Made by a program: the position numbers and the translations under genes. From Acacia acuminata (lineage: Eukaryota; Streptophyta; Magnoliopsida; Fabales; Fabaceae): a stretch of 64,000 nucleotides of DNA. Under the pieces are notes generated by a model, which searched no databases, was not told the DNA's origin, and saw only the letters and a list, made by a program, of their open reading frames with translations. Position 1 is the first letter of the stretch, and every line of letters begins with the position of its first letter. Where the stretch lies: assembly GCA_019022655.1 (NCBI GenBank), contig JAFJYI010000278.1, forward strand, positions 868,001 through 932,000, read 5' to 3'. This document shows positions 45,071 to 55,012 of the stretch, piece by piece.

Positions 45071-46788
45071 TGAAGGTGGAGCTATATACCCAAGAGGGGG
45101 TGAATTGGGTATTTTAAAACTTTTGAAAAACTGCTCTGTTTTTAGACAACAAAAAACAGAGATGAACAGAGTAAAGGGAAGAATAGCTGAACACAGAGAA
45201 TTATACTGGTTTGGTCTCAACAACTTGACCAACATCCAGTCCCCAGACTCTCTGCGGGTTTTTCACTATCACAAAGATTACACACTTTGTACTTAAAGAG
45301 TAGTTTCTCTCTAGAACTCACTCCCCTTACAAGTTGTAATCAATGAACTCCCAAATCACCAAGTCCCCTTGACTTGTGATTCTTTTCAATAAATGAATTA
45401 CAGATAAAAACTCTCTCTAAGAGTGGATAATAATGAACACTGAAGCTTATAATGTCAAAAGACAAAATACAAGTGAAAATAGAAAGGTAGTTGAAGAACT
45501 TGAATGCTTGCTCGTTTTCAGATGTAGTAGTTGTTGAGAAGAATTGAATGCAACTCTATTTATAGCCAGATAGCATTAATAGACCGTTGCATTTGATAAT
45601 AAGACCGTTGAAGATGTTCTTGGAAGATGTGAGAAGCTTAGGTCTTCTTCTCTCTCTAAAGCTCACTTAATCCAAATTGGTTGGATGGTCGAAAGTTGAC
45701 TCTCTGCAAATTAATCCGTTGGAGAAGATGTTGCTAGATGTAGAAATCATTCTTTAATGCTTTGCAACCGTGTGCGCAGATGCATTAACCAAAAGAATGC
45801 AAGTTTCGGGTTGAACATTTAATGTTCGACATCACTTTTGCTTTTGCTTTAAACCTTCAGTAAACCTTCCTTAATCTTTCTGAAACTCACCAAAAAGATG
45901 GTTAAACATATCTAGAACCAATAGAGATTAATCATGGAAAGCATTGAGATCAAACACGAAGGCATAACAAAATCATTAAATTCGAATTTCAGGCAACGTC
46001 TAGAAACCTGGAGGTTTGGTCATTTAAGGTTGAAAATGATTTAAGACCAAAACCTCAAACCTGGAGGTTTATCATTAAACCTGGAGGTTTCTCATGATGC
46101 AATCACGAAGGTTTCTCGGGTTTACTCCAAACCTCGAGGTTTTCTTAGAAACCTTGAGGTTTCACATCGTGTGTGAAACCCAACAGAGACATGATGAAAT
46201 CAAACCTGGAGGTTTCTCAAGGAACCTCGAGGTTTTAGAATGAGTGAAAATACATTTGCTCTCTAGAACTCACAATACTCGAGGTTTGTAACAATACTCG
46301 AGGTTTTGCCCAAATGACAAGGTTCTTTGTTTTGACCCAAAACACAAACACGGAGGTTTCTATGGAAACCTCGAGGTTTTCAAACATATTGAAAACCATT
46401 AGCTCTCGGGAAGCCGAAAACGGAGGTTTCGCCAATACTCGAGGTTTTACATTTTATTTCAAATTTTCAGTTTGGCGCTAAGGCATAACCTCGAGGTTTT
46501 GATGTAAACCTCGAGGTTTCACAACTTGGTGTGAACCCATGTTTTTCTCGGGAAGCCCAAAACCTCGAGGTTTCTTAATAAACCTCGAGGTTTCACATAT
46601 TTTTGTGAAACCCAAGTTTTGTAAGTTTAAACATAGAACCTCGATGCTTCCTTTGTAAGGCCAAACCTCGAGGTTTTCGGGAAAACCTCGAGGTTTGCTC
46701 TCACTCGGGGTTTTCCAACTTCGAGAGCAAATCCTCATTCTTTGTTCACAATTGTTGGCAATCATCAAAATCGTTTAGAGAACCAACA
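45071..46788 (-). repeat. Solo Sirevirus-type LTR 3 inside the hAT element
   Basis: It starts TGAAGGTGGAGC and ends ACCAACA, with the target AAAGT duplicated at 45066-45070 and 46789-46793. The first 600 bp resemble the LTR at 18909 (same 'caagagggggtgaattggg' and 'actccccttacaagttg' words). The array (45990-46700) uses a different palindrome, AAACCTCGAGGTTT. A TATA box TATAAATAG is on the minus strand at 45564-45556. Length is 1,718 bp. Confidence 0.9.
45556..45564 (-). promoter_or_regulatory. TATA box in solo LTR 3
   Basis: TATAAATAG on the minus strand, same position as in the other Sirevirus LTRs. Confidence 0.65.
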
Positions 46789-47461
46789 AAAGTAAATATG
46801 GAGTTGAATCAAAGCAAAGAAATAAGATGGGAGTATTTACCCAGTAGTGAGCAAGAGGCGAAAAAATCACAAATGAGTTATCAAGGGAGATTGGGAGAAT
46901 AACAAGCGCATTCCTCACTCTTGCTCTTGTTATTGAGTTATCAAGGGAGATTAGGAGAATAAAAGAAGCATGCCTTAATATCTAACGTTTGTGGGTGAGA
47001 CTGCAGGAAGGAATGAAAAAAGGGGGAAATGTTTTAAAAAAATTTGGGGGCTAAAGGAGTATGATTATCTAGCTTTCATGTTGAATCCGGCTTGCGCATG
47101 TTGAATTTTACGCTGAAAATGATATGAGTGATCTTGATGGATTTTTGACGTAATTGGAATAATCAATCAATCAATCAATTACATTTAATTTCTCATTGTC
47201 CATTAAATTTAATTAATTAGTTGAACAATTCCTACATTTTGTAGTTTAAACCAAAAGATCCCACATTCCCATATTCAATTCGCATGATTAAATTTTTTTT
47301 TTCGGGGGGGGGTGGGGCCAATATCAAAGATCCGCCACATTTTGGCTTAAACCAAAAGATCCCACATTCAATTTGCATGATTAATTTATTTTTTTTTTTT
47401 TTTGGGAGGGGGGCCATGGCCCCCTTTGGCCTCATCAAAAAGATCCACCACTGCTCATAGA

Positions 47462-47649
47462 TGATTTGTTCTGAACAAATATCAAACTCACATGTCAAAG
47501 AAGCGTTGGCCAAGATATACCTTTGTGGTATGACCAAAGGCTGCAAGCAATTTCACCAATAATTCAGCCTTTGTATGTGGCATCGTCAGAGGGAAAGAAT
47601 CCACTCACCAAGCTAAAGAAGAATCCTAAACAAAATAAATAAAACCAAA
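47462..47649. other. Unassigned flank, right side of hAT insertion
   Basis: On the minus strand a phrase TKAELLVKLLAAFGHTTKVY can be read (about 47579-47520), but I cannot link it to any family and it may be chance. Confidence 0.35.
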
Positions 47650-48205
47650 AAAGCAATTCGATATTGATGAGGGCCTTTTTATCGTTAGAGTCCACAATCA
47701 CAAATTAAACAATGATTGCGTATAAGTAAACCTAGGATAATTCTCTCTTCTCGATGAGCCTTTTATTGAATCCTAAGTAATTTAAATATCAGGCAAATGC
47801 AATGAAAACAAAGGGAAATGGGTTTTTGGTTTTTTTTTTCAAATTAATAAACTAAAATAAAAATGTAATTTAATTAAATGCTAACTATTGTTTTGATTTT
47901 TTTTTTTTTTTGAATGGAATGAAGTAAGGAATTAAGAATATGAATGATGAATGTTCTTGGTAATGAAGAAATGATTATCCTTCTTCAAAAAGTATGGGAG
48001 TTAAAATTCATTAAATCTTAATGAAAACCCCAAGATAACACTTGAGTTCAATATTCTCAATTAATAGTTTGAAACTACTTAATGTGCAATTAAAACTAGA
48101 ATAATACAACATGAGTCTTCTTAAATTTGAGTGTTAAACATCCCCTCAAGGGTACAAATCAACCACATTAACTAGACAATAACACGCTAATCAATATAGT
48201 CTCAT
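47650..48205 (-). repeat. Gypsy LTR fragment
   Basis: The reverse complement matches the 3' half of the solo LTR 41724-43483 (for example 'gcacattaagt', 'ctcaaatttaagaagactca', 'aataaaaggctc') and also 32640-32870. It is cut on the side at 48205, where a GC-rich segment begins. Confidence 0.7.
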
Positions 48206-48217
48206 TGAAAAATACAT

Positions 48218-48346
48218 GGGTCCCACAGGCCGCCGGTGACATCCGCTATCTGCCGCGCCAGCCGGCGGCGGATGTCCATTGGTTCACGGCGGGCCGGCAA
48301 ATGTGAGGTGGTGGCCGCCAGGGAGGTGGCGCCACCGCCGGGGTAT
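48218..48346. other. GC-rich island in AT-rich DNA
   Basis: A short segment made of GCCGCCGG, CCGGCGGCGG and GGCGCCACCGCC-type words with several small inverted repeats. No open frame of note. Origin unknown; it may be the end of an unrecognised element. Confidence 0.5.
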
Positions 48347-48718
48347 TTACTTTTTTTTTAATTATTTAAAACTAAGGGCAAAAGGGTAATTTCACCCAAA
48401 TTTGCATATCATTCATAGATCCTTGGTATCTCTCGGTCTTTTTACAAATTCGACAGACTTACGGGGTTTTGCAAATTCAAATGGTATTTATGTGGAATTT
48501 TCCCTAGAAAAAAGCAGACATAGTATTTTTTACGTACTAGTGCTTATTTGATTATTGACTAAAGTAATAGGGATAATTTAGAAAAAATATTGATAAATAT
48601 AAATAGATCTTATATTTAATCCTATATTAAAGAGCAAATGAATAATTATCTTGTAACCCAGTTAAAAATGTTAAACGTCTTTATAATTGTGCACCCTCTT
48701 GCTCAGGAAACCTACCTA

Positions 48719-48802
48719 CCCCCTTCGATTTTAATTATAGGAACACTTTTGTGGTACAAATTGCACTACAAAAGTGTTTCTATAATTAAGACCGGAGATA
48801 AT
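48719..48802. mobile_element. Small hairpin MITE, Stowaway-like
   Basis: The left arm (CCCCCTTCGATTTTAATTATAGGAACACTTTTGT...) and right arm (ending ATAATTAAGACCGGAG) pair over almost the whole 84 bp with a tiny loop. The arms resemble the terminal words of plant Stowaway elements; a TA target cannot be proven. Confidence 0.5.
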
Positions 48803-49273
48803 AGTGTTGAGATGGACACGCCACGTTAAACTTCCACATAAGTAATCATATAATCTCTATTATGATCCTTTGGTGATATTTATAGGATCCAGTCAAAAGA
48901 AATTTTTTTCTTCTTATTTATAAATAACATCATTAATTTTTTAAAAAAAAATATAAAATTTTACTCTCCATCTATTACTATATCAATTTTGTTATCATGT
49001 TTATTAAATAGCAATAAAAGTTATTAAATTTTAATACTAATGATCATTGAAGTTTATTGTTTTCTTAATATAAATAAAACATACCAGAAAAGTAACTTAC
49101 AAAAAAGAGGAGAGGAGTAATAAAAGTTGATACGGCACGGGAGCATAACCAAAGAAGGAGGGTTCGGCGGGTGGGTCCTGCTGCCACATGATGCATGAAA
49201 GTCTAATTATTTAATTACAATTTTTTCTCCGTACAGGTCAGGTGTCCATCCCTTGAGCTCACAAAAAACCTGC

Positions 49274-49304
<31 letters not shown>

Positions 49305-49590
49305 AAAGCCAATGGGCAATAATAACACAAACAACCACACTAAATTTTCTGAACTAGCGTAAATTAGAGACAACGAATGCTGATCAGACCGTTAAATAGA
49401 GAACAAATCGCCACTTGATCCCATCCACTAGCTGGTATATCACACCGTTAAGAACCATACTACTAGGAAGAATATTCCGTTAAGGGGCCTAAGGCGCCAC
49501 TGTAAATTGGAATCCACAACTTGCATCACGCATTATCTAAACCAACCACACAAACATTCTTCTTCACTTGGAGCATAATTATTGAAGCAA
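48803..49590. other. Upstream region of the ankyrin-PGG gene
   Basis: AT-rich, with a 29-bp A run at about 49279-49307 and no recognised element. A promoter is expected here but I see no clear TATA box. Confidence 0.4.
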
Positions 49591-51313
49591 ATGAGTCATT
49601 GTTGTGGGCAAGAGACGGAGCTGATGAACATAGAGGCTGCTCATTATCATGGGGCAGATAAAATGAGAGTTCTCTATGAAGCTTCATATAAAGGCTGTGT
49701 TTCAACCTTGAATTCATTGCTTCAGGAAGACCCAGGGTTGTTGTACAAAATTAGCTCACAAACCATCTCCATAGAAACTCCCTTTCACATATCAGCTTCC
49801 CATGGCCACCTCGAGTTCACAAAAACCCTACTTTCTCACAAGCCAGAACTTGCCCTTGAGAGAAACTCTTTACAAAGCACACCTCTCCACTTAGCTTCAG
49901 CAGAAGGTCACAACGACATTGTGAAGCAGTTGTTGGAAGCTCGTGAGGTGGCGTGCTTGGTTGGTGACCAAGAAGGCAGAATTCCCTTGCACTATGCAGT
50001 TATAAGAGGCGAAAGCAGACGTTGTGTTGGAGCTTATTAGAGCAAAGCCGAGTCTTTGAAGATCCTTGATGACATGGGGAAAACTATTTTCCACTTATGT
50101 GTGACGTACAACCGGTTAGAGATCTTGAAAGATTTGGTGAAATTGGATACTCATGGCACCCACGAGCTCCTAATTAAGGGAGACTTGGATGGCAAGAACA
50201 CCGTTCTCCATTTGGCTATCATGTTAAAACAAGTTGAGGTACTTTTCACTCAGTTGGATATTGGATATAGCATACCATTTAAGTAGTAAGCGGTATTGAA
50301 TTTTAGTGGTTTAGACGTGTCAGGTTGATACTTATATCAAAATGATTTTAGTTGAATTTCAGTGACTTATGTATGTGTTAGGTCAATCTTAGTATCCAAA
50401 TGATTTAAGTCAATTTGATGACCTCCCTCAATTTTATATACCTTCGATTTAATTTAATGTCCAACCAATCGATGGGACTCATATTCTAATATTCCTTCTA
50501 CTCTTTGAGCAACAAAAAAAAAATTCCTTCTACTCTGTTTTTTCAACATTTTCATTCATTCTTTTCGCCCAGGTATCCATTTTTTAGTCCTATAGCTCTC
50601 GAATGACTTAAATCGATCTAATAGGACTAACCTCAACTTTTTATATCTTCGATTAATGAGCCTATATGTCCACTTGCTGATTGTTTAGACGTGAGGTATC
50701 TCATTTCAAATCCAATGAGATTAGAAGCATCGAGCTTGAAGAACGACATGGGTTATCTGCCAGACATTGTCCGGCGAATTCCACGGGACTCTAGGAGCCT
50801 CGAAATACAAGCAATACTAATGCGGTAGTGTGGCATCAATTTTGAGAATTTTGGGAACGTCGCTGCAGCTAGAGAAGAAGGAGGAGGACGAGGAGACGGG
50901 GTATCATATTTGGATTCTTGCCAGACTTGTTTTATGGTGATGGTATTTGGGTATCAAAAATGAGAGCAAATCTAAGTCTCGGTGCCTACTATAGTCGCAA
51001 CCATTACATTTCAAGCTGCAGTTAATCCTCCAGGAGGAGTCATTCAACAAAATGTATTAAACTTAGATGATGACAATATCGTCACTTCCCGTACTAGTTA
51101 CGATAAATGGTTCGATGAAGGACCACTCGGTTGCTTGCAGTACAAGGAAAAGATGGTTCGTGTATGATGAACTTTGTCGGGAATGCCATACTTTCTCATA
51201 CGCAGACAGATGATTTCAACAGATTCATGATTTTTAATACCATATCTTTTGTTGCGTCTCTCATTCTTGCCTTCTTGCTTCTCGGTGGAATCCCTCTCGA
51301 AGTAGATCTATGA
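49591..51313 (+). pseudogene. BDA1/ACD6-like ankyrin-repeat protein with PGG domain, frameshifted
   Basis: An ATG at 49591 (MSHCCGQETELMN) opens a frame with DKMRVLYEASYKGCV, then ankyrin repeats: ETPFHISASHGHLEFTKTLL, STPLHLASAEGHNDIVKQLL and GRIPLHYAVIRGE. At about 50000-50060 two small frame changes occur, after which GKTIFHLCVTYNRLEIL and TVLHLAIMLKQVE continue to a likely 5' splice site near 50240. After an intron-like stretch, ATITFQAAVNPPGG (51000-51042) marks the PGG membrane domain, another frame change follows near 51160, and FNTISFVASLILAFLLLGG gives a membrane helix. A further hydrophobic stretch (MFSVMVVAACIVVMRLV, about 51460-51510) may be the last helix. Relatives act at the plasma membrane in plant defence signalling. 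Three frame changes suggest a pseudogene, or uncorrected sequencing indels. It is related to the minus-strand fragments at 6-31 kb. Confidence 0.8.
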
Positions 51314-51737
51314 TGTGGGTGCTCAATTTAGGCATGCTTTCTAATCTCTCATTTCTCTTAAATGCCTATTTTCACAAACATCAATCTTGTCACTCCAAAT
51401 CAAGGCTTGGGTCACGTGTGTGATAGACACATACAGGTCATCACTTGGACTTTTAATGTTCTCTGTTATGGTTGTTGCTGCCTGCATTGTGGTGATGCGG
51501 CTGGTGGGACCCCATAAGAGTCGATAAGCTATTTAGAGATGGTTAAGGTCTCAATCAAATACTGTATCTTAGGGTTTATATTATTTCACCAACTTTTCAG
51601 GGTTGATTGGTATTATGTTACTGTTAATTTTCTTGGTGTGTGAACTTAAATATTTAATTAATGAATGGCGTGTGGTTTATTATGTTTTCAGTACTAACAT
51701 CCCACTTTCAGCCGTCTCATCATCGTTATTTGTATTT

Positions 51738-52318
51738 GGGTTTAGGAGCAAAAATACACATATGCTTTATCCTCGGGAGCGCTCAGCACTATATGCTTTT
51801 TTTTTTTGGAACAAAAATACACATGAGGTTACATTTTAGGAGCAAAAGTCACACTACTGTTAAAATCTAGCCTATTGTAAATATGACTTTTTTCTGTTAT
51901 AAATGGCCAAATTTTAAATTTTGTTGTAAATACAACACTTCTTGTTGTAAATCTAGCTTTTTTCTGTTGTAAATGACCTTTCTATATTCAAAATCTAGGT
52001 GTTTAAATGTTGTTGTAAATATAGCATTTTCTGTTCTAAATATGGCCAGATTTTAAATTTTTTTGTAAATACAACACTTCTTGTTGTAATATAGCATTTT
52101 TTTGTTGTAAATGATCTTTCTATATTCAAAATTCAGGTGTTTAAATGTTGTTGTAAATATGACATTTCTATTGTAAATGCACCGTTAAGTTAGATTTTAA
52201 CGGTGGTGTGATTTTTGCTCCTAAAATGTAACCACATGTGTATTTTTGCTCAGAAAAAAGCATATGGTGTTTGGCGCTCCCGAAAGTAAAGCACATGTGT
52301 ATTTTTGCTCCTTTACCC
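51738..52318. mobile_element. Mutator-type MITE with 45-bp terminal inverted repeats
   Basis: The left end GGGTTTAGGAGCAAAAATAC and the right end, its inverse with GGGTAAAGGAGC, pair over about 45 bp including GGGAGCGC/GCGCTCCC. The 9-bp flanks TTTGTATTT (51729-51737) and TTTTTATTT (52319-52327) differ at one base, as expected for a Mutator-type target duplication. The interior (51860-52180) is a degenerate repeat of 'ttgttgtaaatatagcattt'. No coding capacity. Confidence 0.8.
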
Positions 52319-53623
52319 TTTTTATTTTATGCTTCAAGTTTTCAAGCTCGTCCTTCTTGCTTGCTCGTAGAGAGCTTGTTTTTTGTTGTATTTATTCTTC
52401 ATGTACTTTTCACTTTCTAGTCTCACTCATTCCTTCACAAGTAAACATAGTTCCAAAGTTATTACATTTTTTCTTAATTGTTTTAGGTTTTTCATAATTT
52501 TTTTCTTAAAAGTTAATAATGTTATAGGTTTTTCTATATTGTTGTAAAATATACTAAAAGTACCTTATAGGTAGAAACATTAGAATAACTAATATATGAA
52601 AATCCTTTTTATTTCCTTTTCAAAACCTTGGAAATACACCACTTGCTACTATGTTTTGACTCGCAGACCAAATTTGAATGGAAGTTAATGATATTTACAT
52701 TATTCTTTATGAAAATTTATGACAACTTGCGATTACCCAGTGTGATGTTCATATTCTTTTATTTTTATTTTGAAACTCTATCTATAAATAATCCATATAC
52801 TTTGAACAATTGGAAGTTTTGGACGGGATTTCTTGGGGGCTATCCGGGTCATTCCTCTAATTACAACTTTGCTTTATTATTTGGCTCTTGAAGAAAAAGA
52901 TTTGAAAAAAACAAAAGAATGAAAAATGAAGCCTCAAAATATTATGATGTCATAATGCCTAATATGAAAAGAGAGAAAACGAAAAGAAAAGGAAAAAGGT
53001 GAAAGTCTATCGGCCATTCCTTTTTTTTTTTTTTTTTGCTCGGATATCCGGCCATTCTCAAGTCACGTGCTTCACCTTTTACTAGAAATGCAGACACTGG
53101 CCCCTCATGTATCGTCTCTAAGTCGCTTTGTGCAAGTGACTAATCTCTTTCAAAACATGGTCTACAGTTGTGTTAGTTCTTACTTCTACATATATAGTTG
53201 GCATTGTTAAATAAGTTATGCGGTAAATTCCCCTTCCACTTAAAAGCATTGAGTGCCTCGACTGTTATTTATGTTAACTTTGACCATTAGCTAACTAAAG
53301 ATAATAAGCTAATAGGTCCAAGTGTTATCCATGTTTTTTTTTAAGGTAAGATTTAAATTTTCCCTAAAAAAATTTACTTAGGAGCGCTTGATATCCAAAA
53401 GTTTTTTATGCGTTCAATGTCACTCCAGAAGTTTTCAAATTGTAGTAATATTGTCTCAATCAATATTATCTAAACTAAGTTTGTCTATTAGTTGACAAAA
53501 TATATTGATAGCATGGCATATCCACCCGTCATCCACTTCATTTTTATATAGGTTGATTTATAAACAAGGGCTTTTTTTAATTTAAAAAAAAAAAGAGGCT
53601 CCGGAACAAATAGAGTTGGGAAT
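52319..53623. other. Unassigned spacer
   Basis: AT-rich, with homopolymer T runs (for example 53022-53038). I see no gene, RNA or element boundary that I can support. Confidence 0.5.
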
Positions 53624-54246
53624 CAGGGCCGGTTCAGCCCTACAGGGTTGGCCTTGAAGGGCTAGGGGTAAGAAAAACTTCTGTTTTTCAAAGCCTAACC
53701 CAAGAGTACCGGGGCAGTCGGCTCTACAAGGTCCGAAAGTTACTATTTCAAATTTTAACTATTTTTCCTCCTTTTTTTTTTAAAGAAATATAATTAGTAA
53801 ATTACAATAATTAAAGTTCTAATTTATTAAATAAATATTGCTAACATTAATATTCAAACAACACAAATTATCCAATAAATAAACACATTCATTAATTCGT
53901 AATCAAAAGCAAACTATTATCTACAAATAACTCACATAAAACATAAGAAGCATATCACTAAGCAACATTAATATGATCATCTTCTTCCCCACTATCATCA
54001 ATTTCAAAGACATTTGATTATGCTTCACTTTAAGTAGTATGCTTTACTTCATGAGTACGGATATCATTAATTTATTCTCCGCATCATGAAAACATCCATA
54101 ATCTTTATCTGCAACAAATAATAAACCAAATCATAAAATCAGAGTATAGTTATTATGTATTTATGTATTTGTACTTAAATGGATAAATATCTCTATAACA
54201 AATACAAAATACATATGAATTAGTAAATTACCATTATATGTAAATC
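53624..54246 (-). mobile_element. Probable hAT element end and transposase 3' remnant
   Basis: CAGGGCCGGTTCAGCC at 53624 is a typical plant hAT terminal word. On the minus strand the sequence FEIDDSGEEDDHINVA then stop (about 54008-53961) resembles the acidic C-terminus of hAT transposases. The other end is not found before the LTR at 54247, so the element is truncated or the call is wrong. Confidence 0.35.
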
Positions 54247-54352
54247 TGTTAGTTTTCTATATGTTTTGATGATAACTGACAATTGTAAACTCATATTGAA
54301 GTTTGTTTTTGGTAAGTTGAAAAACTTACTGTCAAAGACAAACTCAATTTTA
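54247..54352 (+). repeat. First 106 bp of a Sirevirus-type LTR, cut by a CACTA element
   Basis: TGTTAGTTTTCTATATGTTT, 'tttgatgat', 'ttggtaagttgaaaaactt' and 'ctgtcaaagacaaactc' match in order the minus-strand start of the LTR at 29669 (and 20771). The match stops at the CACTA terminus at 54353. Confidence 0.75.
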
Positions 54353-54850
54353 CACTAGTGCAAAAAAGGGCTTTAAGATCGCCTCATTTAGAGCGGAGAA
54401 TCGACACCCGGTCTTAAAGGAATGACCGTGGCAGTCCGTAAATATAAAGAACTTCTTGCACCGGACCAATTTCTCACCGTTCTTAAAAACATTATTGAGA
54501 CCGACTAAAAAACAACTGGTCTTAAAAATTGAATTGAAATTTTAATTACTTACTAAATATATCTCATATAGCCGTACTTATATTTTTTACGCGGTAAAAC
54601 ATAATAAGGAAAAATTTAAATATAAAAAGTCTAAATTTTTAAGACCGAACTTATCAAAAAGACGGTCTTAAAAGTTTTCTTTTAAGAGGACATATGATAC
54701 TTCCGGTACAAAAAAAGTTCATTAATATTAAGACCGGCGTTTTATAAGGAACAGTCTTAAAGGTTAAACTTTTAAGATCGGACTTTTAATATGACCGGGA
54801 TTAATGTAAATATTAAGACCGTCTCTTTTGCATCCGGTCTTAAAAATCAA
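54353..54850. repeat. Subterminal array of CACTA family 3
   Basis: Repeats of AAGACCG...CGGTCTTAAA in both orientations (for example 54408, 54520, 54640-54670, 54740-54770, 54820-54845), spaced 30-60 bp. Confidence 0.85.
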
Positions 54851-55012
54851 CGCAAGATATACATTTCTTCGCGTGAAAGCTTTTATTACTGTGGAGAACC
54901 TCGTTCACGTTCCGAAACCCTTCTGTTGCATTACCTCTCTTCCACGCCCACGTACCATCAGCCCCCGTTACTCTCTCATTTGTTTAGGCATTCCTCTCTT
55001 CCCGTCTCGAAA

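Larger units (their letters stand above)
44777..47453. mobile_element. Non-autonomous hAT element carrying a solo LTR
   Basis: The ends are CAGTGGCGGAT (44777) and the inverse of CAGTGGTGGAT (47453). The 8-bp target CTCATAGA is duplicated exactly at 44769-44776 and 47454-47461, which is diagnostic of hAT. After removal of the LTR at 45071-46788 about 950 bp remain, with no transposase. A partial duplication near the right end (47236-47300 and 47338-47400) repeats 'aaaccaaaagatcccacatt'. Confidence 0.9.
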
